Position numbers and translations under genes: made by a program
Shown: in pieces, positions 6,630 through 14,375 of the stretch
Numbering within the stretch: position 1 is the stretch's first letter
Layout: each line of letters starts with the position of its first letter
Assembly (NCBI GenBank): GCA_016870275.1
Contig: VGBZ01000029.1
Span: 1-32,963 of the forward strand
Length of the DNA: 32,963 nt
DNA from: Actinomycetota bacterium
Lineage (GTDB): Bacteria > Actinomycetota > Acidimicrobiia > Acidimicrobiales > Microtrichaceae
Reading direction: 5' to 3'
The notes under the pieces: model-generated
Databases searched by the model: none
Told to the model about the DNA's origin: nothing
Seen by the model: the letters and a program-made list of their open reading frames with translations, nothing else

Positions 6630-9365
6630 GTGGACCACGACACCTCTCCACCGCAGTCAGCGAGCGGTCTCGCCTCATGGTTGCGGAGTCTGGTCACCAC
6701 CGGCGTCTCCGAGATCGCTCTCCGACACGCCCCTCGTTTCGCCCTGCCCCGGGTCTACGCCGGCCACGCAGTCGGCCCGGACGTGGCCGCTGATCTGCTC
6801 ACCACGCTGGGCCACCTTCGCACCGGCGGAGTGACGGACGTGGCGAACGTTGCGATCGACGATGCAATCCAGACGGTGCTCACCGGGGTCGACGGCGCCC
6901 GCACCCACACGTTCTTCTCCTACCGGATCGCCGAGACGTTGTTCGAGTGGGGACCGTGGGACGCCAACTCGATGGTCGCCCGCCTCGACGACGCCGCACG
7001 GGCGCAGGTGGCGCTGGCGTGCGATTCGAGCGAGTGGATTCCGTTGCTCGACGAGAGAATCCTCCCGCAAAACTACGCCGCAGTTCTGGCGCGTTGTGAA
7101 CTCGCGCGGCTCCGCCTCGGACTGATCGATGACCCCGCTGCGGTCGACGACCTCACCGAACGCGTACGAACGCTCCTGTCGGTCAATCCCGGGCGTCATC
7201 TCGACGACTCTGTGCACGGCATCGGGCGCTATGACATCTACACCGCCGATGTGTGGCTGTTCACCGAACCGCTCGCCGACCGTCTGGGGCCGCTCTGGGT
7301 CGACGGGTTGCGAACCGCGGTCGAGTTGGTGGAGCGCACCATCTCCAGCGACGGCACCGCCGTGGCGTGGGGTCGGTCCACCGGTTCCCTGGGCGCAGCG
7401 CTCACCGTCGAACTCGCCGCCGCCGCCATCGAGCGGGGCCTAGGTGACAGCCCCGAGCGCTGGTTGGCACGGAGTCGACGGGCTGCGGGTCACCTCCCGG
7501 GGTGGTTCACCGGTGGCGTGGTCGATGCGCACCGGAACCGGTCGCCGTACGGCTACCGGGGTCCGTTCCGGCGTCTGCAGTTGACCCTCGACCTGTACGG
7601 CAAGTTGGCGTGGGCGGCGAACGTGCTCGACGACGCAGTTCCCGCTGCCGACATCGAGGCCGTGAGCGATGCGGCGCTCGACGAACCCAGGGAGGAACTG
7701 ATTCGACTCGAGGAGGGGACCGCCTCGGTGTGGTCCGTGTGCGGACCCGCAGGGACATTCGTGGTGCCGTTCGTCGGCGCCACGCGGAGCGACTACCTCC
7801 CCGCACCCCGGGCCCCGGGAACCTACGAGGTGCCGGTCGACTCCGAACTCGCATGCTGGGCCCCCGTGGCGGCGGTGGGCGATGAGCGGCACACCGTGTC
7901 GGGGCGACCGATCCGTGTCGAACATCGCTTGGGCAGCGATCGGGAGTCCAGTCGGGTCGTTGCGGTATGGGATGGCCTCCGTTGCGGCTCCGACCTCGAT
8001 GTCGAACACGGACCGGCCAGCCTGCCGGGCTCGGTGTCGGGTTCGTGGTGGACCGAGGGCCGCAGCCTCTGCGTGAGCTGGGACGTGTCGATCGACGACG
8101 GCCCGACGGCCATGTGGTGGAGCATTCCGGAGCGGCGGGACCGGCCGCTGGTGGTCGAGTGGACTGCAGGGCCGGGCACGACCGGCCGGGCCGACACCGT
8201 GGTCGTCGACGGCATCTCCGAGTGGCGGTCGTTCTGGTCGGAGGCGTCGCTGGTCCACCAGTTCGACGTCGAGCCGAGCACCCGTACACAGGTCACGATG
8301 CGTGTCACCCCGGCGTTGCGTGTCGCATCGACAGCGCACGGGCATCACTACGACCGGTCGCTGACCGCAGCGATGGGCAGGCACGTCGCTGGCTCAGCAA
8401 GCCCGTGGGGTCCGCTCGGTGACCGCTCGGTCGACCCGCAGGCAGTCGACCTGTTCCATCTCCACTGGCCCGAGTGGCTGGCGTTCGACGACATCGACGC
8501 CCATCGATCCATCGTGAACGACCTCGCCGATCGCAGCATCCCGGTGGTGTGGACCGCTCACAACATCACGCCGCACGAGCCGACCCCGACCGGCACACCG
8601 CAGAGCGCCTACGAACCGGCCTACCAACTCTGGGCCGATGCCGCAGACGCCGTCATCCACCACACCCACGGCGGCCGGGACCGTTTCACCGCCCGTTACG
8701 GACGGGGACGAGCTCGCCACGTGGTCCTCCCCCACGGCGACTTCTCCTCGCTGTGGTCCGATCTGCTCGTCGACCGCAGGACCGCCGAGGCCGCCCTCGA
8801 CCTTCCTCCGGCGCGCATTCGGATCGGACTGCTCGGAGCTCCCCGCACCGAGAAGCTCGTCGAGGAGTTCCTCGAGGGGGTGCGGCGAAGCCGTCGCGGC
8901 GACATCTCCGTGGTCAGCTGGTCCGAGCGGTCACTCGAGTCAGTTCCCGGCGGCCACGAACCGGCCGGAGCTCACATGGACCCACGCATTGCCGTGGCCG
9001 AGCCGTACCAGATGGTCGACGAGGCGACCTACGCACTCCGTCTGTCGGCCTGTGACGCCCTGGCGTTCCCGTTCGATCCGGACGGCGAGATGCAGGCCAC
9101 CGGGACCGTGGCCGATGCGATCGCCGCGGGGATTCCCGGTCTCTGCTCGACGTGGTGGTACCTGCACGAATCCCTTGGCGACGCCGCCATTACCGTCGGT
9201 CACCGGGCCGAGGAGGTGGCGACCGCCCTCGACGCCCTCGATGACGACACGTTCGAAGCCGCCCGCAACGCTGCGGTGGCCCGACGGGACCACACCCGAT
9301 GGTCCGACGTCGCAGCTCGGACGCTCACGCTGTACGAAGAGGTGCTCACCGCTTGCTGGCGGTGA
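6630..9365 (+). CDS. Two-domain protein: alpha-helical toroid-like half plus GT-B glycosyltransferase
   Basis: From GTG 6630 the protein has 911 aa. The first 320 residues carry motifs such as RYDIYTADVWLF and DGTAVAWGRSTGSLGAAL and resemble DUF2264-type (alpha/alpha toroid, heparinase-like) proteins; a beta-rich, Trp-rich stretch follows to about residue 560. From about residue 607 there is a GT4-like GT-B glycosyltransferase: DLFHLHWPEW, VVWTAHNITPHE, then ADAVIHHTHGG, a linker VVLPHGDF and a C-terminal donor-site-like region FPFDPDGEMQATGTVADAIAAGIPG. No signal peptide or membrane helix is seen, so it is likely cytosolic. The product may be a cell-surface or storage glycan enzyme joining glycan recognition or cleavage to synthesis; this is inference. 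The ORF extends upstream to 6270 antisense to the neighbouring gene, so a start within 6480-6630 is preferred; GTG 6630 has only a weak GGGG site. Confidence 0.75.
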   Translation: MDHDTSPPQSASGLASWLRSLVTTGVSEIALRHAPRFALPRVYAGHAVGPDVAADLLTTLGHLRTGGVTDVANVAIDDAIQTVLTGVDGARTHTFFSYRIAETLFEWGPWDANSMVARLDDAARAQVALACDSSEWIPLLDERILPQNYAAVLARCELARLRLGLIDDPAAVDDLTERVRTLLSVNPGRHLDDSVHGIGRYDIYTADVWLFTEPLADRLGPLWVDGLRTAVELVERTISSDGTAVAWGRSTGSLGAALTVELAAAAIERGLGDSPERWLARSRRAAGHLPGWFTGGVVDAHRNRSPYGYRGPFRRLQLTLDLYGKLAWAANVLDDAVPAADIEAVSDAALDEPREELIRLEEGTASVWSVCGPAGTFVVPFVGATRSDYLPAPRAPGTYEVPVDSELACWAPVAAVGDERHTVSGRPIRVEHRLGSDRESSRVVAVWDGLRCGSDLDVEHGPASLPGSVSGSWWTEGRSLCVSWDVSIDDGPTAMWWSIPERRDRPLVVEWTAGPGTTGRADTVVVDGISEWRSFWSEASLVHQFDVEPSTRTQVTMRVTPALRVASTAHGHHYDRSLTAAMGRHVAGSASPWGPLGDRSVDPQAVDLFHLHWPEWLAFDDIDAHRSIVNDLADRSIPVVWTAHNITPHEPTPTGTPQSAYEPAYQLWADAADAVIHHTHGGRDRFTARYGRGRARHVVLPHGDFSSLWSDLLVDRRTAEAALDLPPARIRIGLLGAPRTEKLVEEFLEGVRRSRRGDISVVSWSERSLESVPGGHEPAGAHMDPRIAVAEPYQMVDEATYALRLSACDALAFPFDPDGEMQATGTVADAIAAGIPGLCSTWWYLHESLGDAAITVGHRAEEVATALDALDDDTFEAARNAAVARRDHTRWSDVAARTLTLYEEVLTACWR

Positions 9366-9373
9366 CGTCACCG
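9360..9373. terminator. Perfect palindrome across two convergent stops
   Basis: CGGTGACGTCACCG is a perfect 14-bp palindrome containing the TGA stop of the glycosyltransferase (9363-9365) and the TGA stop (TCA on plus) of the isomerase (9368-9370). It could act as a weak bidirectional terminator or only reflect symmetric stop codons; no longer stem surrounds it. Confidence 0.3.
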
Positions 9374-10156
9374 GTCGAGGGACCGGCGCAGCGCAGCCAC
9401 CTCCGCCTCGAGCGCCGATGGGTCGTCGTCGGGGATGAACTCGAGGAGCGCTGCTGGTACGAGGCCGGCGGATCGCGCAACGCCGGTGACGCCTGCTGCA
9501 GCCCGCAGGCGTTCCGACCACGCCTCTTCCGCCGTACCCAGCTCCAGGCGTTCTCCGTCGTCGGTCCACACGTAGACGTCGACGTGGAGGAGTCGATCGC
9601 CGAAGGACGCCAGGTCCGTGAGCTCTGCGGAGCGGGACTGCGGCGACCAGTAGGGGACCTGCCACCCGGTGAAGAGGCCTTCGACGTCAGCGAGCAGGCG
9701 AACGACGTCGGTGGCCACAGCGGTGGCGGTCCCCCCGTGGAACTCGACGTAGACCGACACACCGACCCCTGCCGCCGCATCGACGGTGCGGCGGGCGGCA
9801 TCGACGAGCGGCGCCCACTCGTGATCGCTGCGGGCATCGCCGACGGGCGGCGCCCAGACACGCAACGCCGGTGCCCCGAGGGCGCACGTCGTGTCGAGAA
9901 CGGCGCCGAGCCGTCGTTCGAGGTGCTCGTCGAGGAACAGATAGGAGCCGTAGGACGCCACATTCAGTCCGGCATCGGCGCTGAGCGTCGCTGCGACGCG
10001 GGCGGCCCGCACATCGCCTTCGGGCACGTGGACGTCACCACCCCACTCGAGCGACTCGATGCCGGCAGCAGCGGCGCAGTCGACGACGGTTGCTGGGTCG
10101 AGTTGGCGGAACGTGACCGAGCACAACCCGACGGCGAACTCGCCGGTGTCACTCAT
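9368..10156 (-). CDS. Sugar phosphate isomerase/epimerase-like TIM-barrel protein
   Basis: The 262 aa protein belongs to the xylose isomerase-like TIM-barrel family (AP endonuclease family 2 fold), whose members isomerise or epimerise keto-sugars or dehydrate inositol derivatives using a divalent metal. Visible marks are the opening strand FAVGLCSVTFR, the second strand ESLEWGGD, a likely metal ligand Glu in VYVEFHGG and a metal/substrate His in LLHVDVYVW. The C-terminus is short but the barrel looks complete. The ATG overlaps the stop of the upstream dehydrogenase gene (ATGA), so the two are translationally coupled. Together they suggest a small catabolic or scavenging step on a sugar or sugar acid; the substrate cannot be read from the sequence. 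Confidence 0.85.
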   Translation of the reverse strand: MSDTGEFAVGLCSVTFRQLDPATVVDCAAAAGIESLEWGGDVHVPEGDVRAARVAATLSADAGLNVASYGSYLFLDEHLERRLGAVLDTTCALGAPALRVWAPPVGDARSDHEWAPLVDAARRTVDAAAGVGVSVYVEFHGGTATAVATDVVRLLADVEGLFTGWQVPYWSPQSRSAELTDLASFGDRLLHVDVYVWTDDGERLELGTAEEAWSERLRAAAGVTGVARSAGLVPAALLEFIPDDDPSALEAEVAALRRSLDR

Positions 10157-11154
10157 GCGATGCGATCCAGGTCCTCTCGTCGGACCGGATACCGGGCGGG
10201 CTCGCCGGCGGCGTAGCGGGCCACCTCGTCGATCGCCAGGTCAGCGAGCCGCACCAGTTCGCTGCCGACCGCACCTGCGATGTGCGGTGTCAGGAACACG
10301 TTCGGCAGGTGACGCAACTCGGAATCCTCTGGGAGCGGTTCCGGGTCGGTCACGTCGAGCACCGCTGCGATGCGACCAGTGCGCAGCTCAGCAACGAGGG
10401 CAGCGGTGTCGATCAGAGCGCCACGGGCGGTGTTGATCACGGTTACACCGTCGCGGAGCAACGCCAGTTGCGTCGGACCGATCATCCGGCGGGTCGACTC
10501 GATGTCAGGGGCGTGCAGGCTCAGGACGTCGCACCACGAACACAGCTCGTCGAGGTCCATGTGCCGGACTCCGAGCCGGGCGGCCTCGGAGTCGCTCAGG
10601 TACGGGTCGGCGATCGCCACCTGCACCGAGTGACGCGAGAGGAGACCAATCACGAGCCGACCGACATGGGACGCACCGACCAGTCCGATGCGGCGGCCGA
10701 CCAAGCCCATCCGGTCCAGCGGCAGCGGCACGGCCAACGACCGATCACGCTCGAGAGCGGCGAAGGAGAACGCTGACTTGGCTGCGAAGATGATCGTCGC
10801 CAGGGTGAACTCCGCCACGGGAACAGCGTTGGCCGCGGCTGCCGAGGTGACCAGGATCCCACGATCCCAGACGGCATCGGTGACCTGCCACTTGACGGTG
10901 CCGCCGGCGTAGATGAAGGCCTGCAGGTGTGGAGCGAGCTCGAGCGCCTCGGCGGTCAGCGTCGGACAACCCCAGTGGCCGACGAGGACCTCCGCTTGAG
11001 CGAGGAGCTGTTGCGCCCGCTCCCCTTCGAAACTCGACAACGGCTCGTCGTCGAGCAGTTCGGTCACCTCACGCAGCCGATCGAGCCGACCCTCGCCGAG
11101 AACACTCTCACAGAAGCCGTCGCTCATGCCCAGAAGCGTCAGCGGTCGCCGCAT
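10153..11154 (-). CDS. D-2-hydroxyacid dehydrogenase family protein
   Basis: NAD(P)-dependent reductase/dehydrogenase of 2-hydroxyacids, 333 aa. The catalytic triad is in place: Arg244 in INTARG, Glu272 in DVTDPEPLP and His291 in LTPHIAGA. The nucleotide-binding loop reads GLVGASHVG (157-165), where Ser stands in for the usual second Gly of GxGxxG, a change seen in some actinobacterial members. The acid residue after the loop (VAIADPYL) suggests NAD. It lies first in a two-gene unit, coupled by an ATGA overlap to a sugar isomerase-like gene. ATG 11154 gives the full frame; Met10 is an alternative. Upstream CAGGAT stands 6 nt before the ATG and might be a leaderless promoter, but its first base is not T. 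Confidence 0.88.
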   Translation of the reverse strand: MRRPLTLLGMSDGFCESVLGEGRLDRLREVTELLDDEPLSSFEGERAQQLLAQAEVLVGHWGCPTLTAEALELAPHLQAFIYAGGTVKWQVTDAVWDRGILVTSAAAANAVPVAEFTLATIIFAAKSAFSFAALERDRSLAVPLPLDRMGLVGRRIGLVGASHVGRLVIGLLSRHSVQVAIADPYLSDSEAARLGVRHMDLDELCSWCDVLSLHAPDIESTRRMIGPTQLALLRDGVTVINTARGALIDTAALVAELRTGRIAAVLDVTDPEPLPEDSELRHLPNVFLTPHIAGAVGSELVRLADLAIDEVARYAAGEPARYPVRREDLDRIA

Positions 11155-11212
11155 CGGGTCATCCTGTCACCCGCACCGCCGCCGGACCGACCACCGGCGC
11201 CGGGCTCGGGGG

Positions 11213-11218
11213 TAGCCT
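11213..11218 (+). promoter_or_regulatory. Candidate -10 box for the 11264 dehydrogenase
   Basis: TAGCCT matches the actinobacterial TANNNT -10 pattern. Transcription from about 11225 would give a leader of roughly 39 nt that carries the GAAGGGG ribosome site near 11250. No clear -35 is visible. Confidence 0.35.
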
Positions 11219-11263
11219 CCGGCCGGCGGCCATCGGGTCGACCACAGGACCGAAGGGGCCAAC

Positions 11264-12313
11264 ATGACGTACCGAGTCGTCCAATGGAGCACCGGCAACG
11301 TGGGTCTCCACGCCGTGCGCCTGATCGCCCGCCATCCGCATCTCGAACTGGTTGGACTCTGGGTCCACAGTCCCGACAAGGTCGGCCGTGACGCAGGTGA
11401 ACTCGTCGGCATCGAACCCCTCGGTGTTGCCGCCACCAACGACGTCGAGGAGATCCTGGCCCTCCGTCCGGACTGCGTCTGCTACACCGCCACTGCGGAT
11501 CTCCGGCCGGGTGAGGCCATTGCCGACATGGCGCAACTCCTCGCCGCCGGCATCAACGTCGTGTCGTCGTCGGTGGTTCCGCTCATCTACCCGCCGCACG
11601 TCGATCCCGAGATGCGACGTCCGCTCGAGGAGGCGTGCGCCGGCGGGGCGACCTCGTGCTTCACCTCCGGGATCGATCCGGGCTTCGCCAACGATCTGCT
11701 CCCGCTCGTGCTCGCTGGTACGTGTGAGTACGTCGACTCGCTGCGGGTCATGGAGATCGTGAACTACAACACCTACGCCCAACCTCAGGTGCTGTTCGAG
11801 ACAATGGGTTTCGGTCAGCCGCTCGATGCCACCCCGCTGCTGCTGATCCCCGGGGTGCTGAGCTTCGCCTGGGGCGGCGTCGTGCGGACGATCGCTGCGG
11901 GACTCGGAGTCGAGATCGACGAACTGCGTGAGTCCCACGAGCGTCGACCGGCTCCCGAGACGATCGACCTGGGTTTCGGCGTCGTGGAGGCCGGAACCAC
12001 GGCGGCCCTGCGGTTCGAGGTCGAAGGGCTCGTCGGCGGCGAGGCGGTGGTCGTCCTGGAGCACGTGACCCGTCTCGACGACTCCCTGGCGCCGGACTGG
12101 CCCCAGCCCGTCGGCCACTCGGGTTACCGCATCATCGTCAGCGGCAACCCCAACTACACCCTCGACCTGCAGATGATGGGCGACGACGGTGACCACAACA
12201 CCGCTGGACTGGTCGGGACGGCTGGGCGGATCGTCAACGCCATCCCAGCGGTCTGCGAGGCGGCACCGGGACTCCTCTCGGTCCACGATCTCCCGCTGGT
12301 CACGCTGCGCTGA
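11264..12313 (+). CDS. NAD(P)-dependent dehydrogenase, dihydrodipicolinate reductase-like
   Basis: The 349 aa protein opens with a Rossmann strand and loop VVQWSTGNVG typical of the actinobacterial amine-dehydrogenase-like group related to dihydrodipicolinate reductase and 2,4-diaminopentanoate dehydrogenase. Further marks are HPHLELVGLWVHSPDKVGRDAGEL, the mid-domain SGIDPGFANDLLP and the C-terminal AGRIVNAIPAVCEAAPGL. The family reduces or oxidises imine or amine intermediates, but the substrates of most members, including this one, are unknown. The ATG has a good ribosome site (GAAGGGG, 8 nt upstream). It is a single gene, divergent from the hydroxyacid dehydrogenase unit. Its stop TGA touches the opposing gene's stop to form TGATCA. 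Confidence 0.88.
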   Translation: MTYRVVQWSTGNVGLHAVRLIARHPHLELVGLWVHSPDKVGRDAGELVGIEPLGVAATNDVEEILALRPDCVCYTATADLRPGEAIADMAQLLAAGINVVSSSVVPLIYPPHVDPEMRRPLEEACAGGATSCFTSGIDPGFANDLLPLVLAGTCEYVDSLRVMEIVNYNTYAQPQVLFETMGFGQPLDATPLLLIPGVLSFAWGGVVRTIAAGLGVEIDELRESHERRPAPETIDLGFGVVEAGTTAALRFEVEGLVGGEAVVVLEHVTRLDDSLAPDWPQPVGHSGYRIIVSGNPNYTLDLQMMGDDGDHNTAGLVGTAGRIVNAIPAVCEAAPGLLSVHDLPLVTLR

Positions 12314-13663
12314 TCACTCGCCCTCAGCAGCGGCCGCCATGGAGTCCAGATGGTCGTCGGTGCTGGCGGAGTCCTCGCAGTCGTACCGGGTCACCGCAAC
12401 CTGCGGCAGGTCCGTCGGGACGGTGCCGTCACTGCGGTAGAGGCCTGCAGCACCGACCATCCAACCGCGGGCCGAGGCCCAGTGCGGCGCCCGGGTCCGG
12501 AACCGGAACAGGTGGAAACCGGCCCGGCCGGATTCGAGCGGGACCTCCCGGGAGGCGATGTGTTCGACTTCCGACGGCAGACAGCCCAACTCGCCGGGCC
12601 GGGACAACCATGCGACCAGGTCGGCCTCGGCTCGCATCACGCCGTCCCGACTGCGACCGGATCGGTCGAACACCGATCCGAGGAGGCCGATGCAGTCGAG
12701 TCGCTCCATCAGCACCGAACGGGACACCGGTTCGTGGGCCGCCATCCAGACACGGTCCCACGGCACGTCGGTGCCGCGGGCGGCGAGAGCGGCCACGGCC
12801 CAGGCGCCGACCACGGGGTCGGCCGAGCCGAGCGACCGGGTCAGCATCGACTCGACCGCTGGTGAGTCGATCGACTCCACCACGTCAAGAACGTGGCGGA
12901 CCCGGTGACGGGAGCGCCAGAGCCAGACGCTCGCCTCGCCGCCATTGCGACAGCCAATGGCCTCGTCACAGTGTTCGACCGTGGCGTCGAGCGCCGGCTC
13001 GAGCAGTTCGATGAGCTCCTCGACCGCACCCGCTCCCAGACCCACTTCCCGGGCCATCCGAGCGAGCAACCCGGAGGCGTGCGCCTCCCAACCGGGACGC
13101 AACAGGAGCGCACCAAGGATCGCAACGAGGTCCTCGACACCGGCGTGGCCGAGGACCTGGCTCAACAGGCCCGGTGTGGGGAGCGGCAGATGGTCCGTCC
13201 ACCCGGGGTCCCCGAGCACGTGGCGCAGAGTCAACAACCCGGCTGGATCCCGTCGGCGGGCCAGGAGGTCGAGCAGCGCCCGGCGGACCGGATCCCGAGC
13301 CAGCAGGTAGGCGGCCTCGACCTCCTCGAGGTCGGTCCAGTGCGGCGTTGCCCAGAGCACCTCCACCAGCGCCACGGCCGGGTCGACCTCATCGGCGTGG
13401 TCCGGGGGCGACACGTTGACCGCGGCAGTGAGGATCGCAGCGGCGGCAGCCTCGTCGTCCACTGAAACCCACGACGTGATGCAGTCGACCGCTACAGCCC
13501 GATCACCCGGCTGTCCACTGGCGAGGAGGCCCTGCACCCGGGCGACCGACTCGAGGCCGCAACGATTGCCTCGGGACAAACGCATCACCACGAGGGTGGA
13601 GCGCACGAGACGGCTGCGCAAGGCCGGCCGGTGGGCAAAACGTCCCAGAGGTAGGGTGGACAC
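12314..13663 (-). CDS. Hypothetical protein with HEAT-like helical repeats
   Basis: I do not recognise a named family. The 449 aa product is mainly alternating short helices with recurrent patterns such as [30 protein letters not shown] and [18 protein letters not shown], which look like degenerate HEAT or ARM repeats. The last 100 residues ([13 protein letters not shown] to the end) look like a separate mixed domain. No signal peptide or membrane helix is seen. The frame opens at a GTG (13663) directly against the msrA GTG on the other strand; no ribosome site is visible there, and Met27 (ATG 13585) is a reasonable alternative start. It may be a scaffold or protein-binding factor, which is inference. 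Confidence 0.72.
   Translation of the reverse strand: MSTLPLGRFAHRPALRSRLVRSTLVVMRLSRGNRCGLESVARVQGLLASGQPGDRAVAVDCITSWVSVDDEAAAAAILTAAVNVSPPDHADEVDPAVALVEVLWATPHWTDLEEVEAAYLLARDPVRRALLDLLARRRDPAGLLTLRHVLGDPGWTDHLPLPTPGLLSQVLGHAGVEDLVAILGALLLRPGWEAHASGLLARMAREVGLGAGAVEELIELLEPALDATVEHCDEAIGCRNGGEASVWLWRSRHRVRHVLDVVESIDSPAVESMLTRSLGSADPVVGAWAVAALAARGTDVPWDRVWMAAHEPVSRSVLMERLDCIGLLGSVFDRSGRSRDGVMRAEADLVAWLSRPGELGCLPSEVEHIASREVPLESGRAGFHLFRFRTRAPHWASARGWMVGAAGLYRSDGTVPTDLPQVAVTRYDCEDSASTDDHLDSMAAAAEGE
13652..13657 (+). promoter_or_regulatory. msrA: Candidate -10 box for leaderless msrA
   Basis: TAGGGT fits TANNNT, and exactly 6 nt (GGACAC) separate it from the GTG of msrA, so transcription would begin at the start codon. 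The same bases could also act as a weak ribosome site (AGGGTGG). Confidence 0.5.
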
Positions 13664-14347
13664 GTGTCGTGGTGGAAGTCAGCCGAAATGGTGAGTGAAT
13701 CCGACGCCCTCGCCGGACGTGAGCAGCCACTCCCCGTCCACGGCCTGCACCATGCGCTCGGGGTTCCGTTCACTCCTCCGTGGCCGGACGGTACCGAGGT
13801 CGCCGAGTTCGCGCTGGGGTGCTTCTGGGGCGCCGAACGGTGCTTCTGGCAGACCCCCGGCGTGGTCACGACCGCTGTTGGCTACTCCGGCGGCTTCACC
13901 CCCAACCCCACCTACCGGGAGGTCTGCTCCGGCAGGACCGGCCATGCCGAGTCGGTACTCGTCGTGTTCGATCCGCAACAGGTGAGCTACGCAGATCTCC
14001 TCGTGGTGTTCTGGGAGGCCCACGACCCCACGCAGGGGATGCGTCAGGGCAACGACGCCGGCACCCAGTACCGGTCGGCGATCTACACGCACTCCGGAGA
14101 ACAACTCCACCTCGCCCTCGCCAGCCGTGACGCATACGAACAGGCGCTCGCCCGCCGAGGACTGGGTCCGATCACCACCGAGATCCGGCCTGCAGGCCCG
14201 TTCTACTTCGCTGAGATGGACCACCAGCAGTACCTCTCCAAGATTCCGGGCGGCTACTGCGGGCTCGGCGGGACCGGCGTGGCGTGCCCGATGACCGGTG
14301 CTGCGGACCGGACTGCATCCATCAGCGAGGATCCCACCCCGATCTGA
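13664..14347 (+). CDS. msrA: Peptide-methionine (S)-S-oxide reductase
   Basis: Reduces methionine-S-sulfoxide in proteins and free methionine after oxidative damage, regenerated by thioredoxin; cytosolic. The 227 aa protein has the catalytic Cys53 in GCFWGAE, the GYSGG and NPTYREVC segments, [19 protein letters not shown], and resolving cysteines Cys199 (GYCGLGG) and Cys208. These positions match the long E. coli-type MsrA (Cys51, Cys198, Cys206) almost one for one. A tail of about 18 residues follows. The start is GTG 13664, which sits 6 nt after a TAGGGT box and directly abuts the frame of the opposite-strand gene. The next gene, the cyclase, has its own promoter-like box 17 nt after the stop, so they need not be co-transcribed. 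Confidence 0.95.
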   Translation: MSWWKSAEMVSESDALAGREQPLPVHGLHHALGVPFTPPWPDGTEVAEFALGCFWGAERCFWQTPGVVTTAVGYSGGFTPNPTYREVCSGRTGHAESVLVVFDPQQVSYADLLVVFWEAHDPTQGMRQGNDAGTQYRSAIYTHSGEQLHLALASRDAYEQALARRGLGPITTEIRPAGPFYFAEMDHQQYLSKIPGGYCGLGGTGVACPMTGAADRTASISEDPTPI

Positions 14348-14363
14348 GGGCCGCCACGGTCCC

Positions 14364-14369
14364 TACACT
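14364..14369 (+). promoter_or_regulatory. Candidate -10 box for the leaderless cyclase mRNA
   Basis: TACACT is a strong TANNNT match and lies 6 nt (CCGGAC) before GTG 14376. There is no ribosome site at that GTG, which supports a transcript that starts on the codon itself. Confidence 0.55.
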
Positions 14370-14375
14370 CCGGAC

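Noticed and set aside
7440-8384. 314-codon minus-strand frame opposite the glycosyltransferase fusion
   Set aside because: No recognisable motif and the sense frame carries conserved glycosyltransferase motifs downstream.
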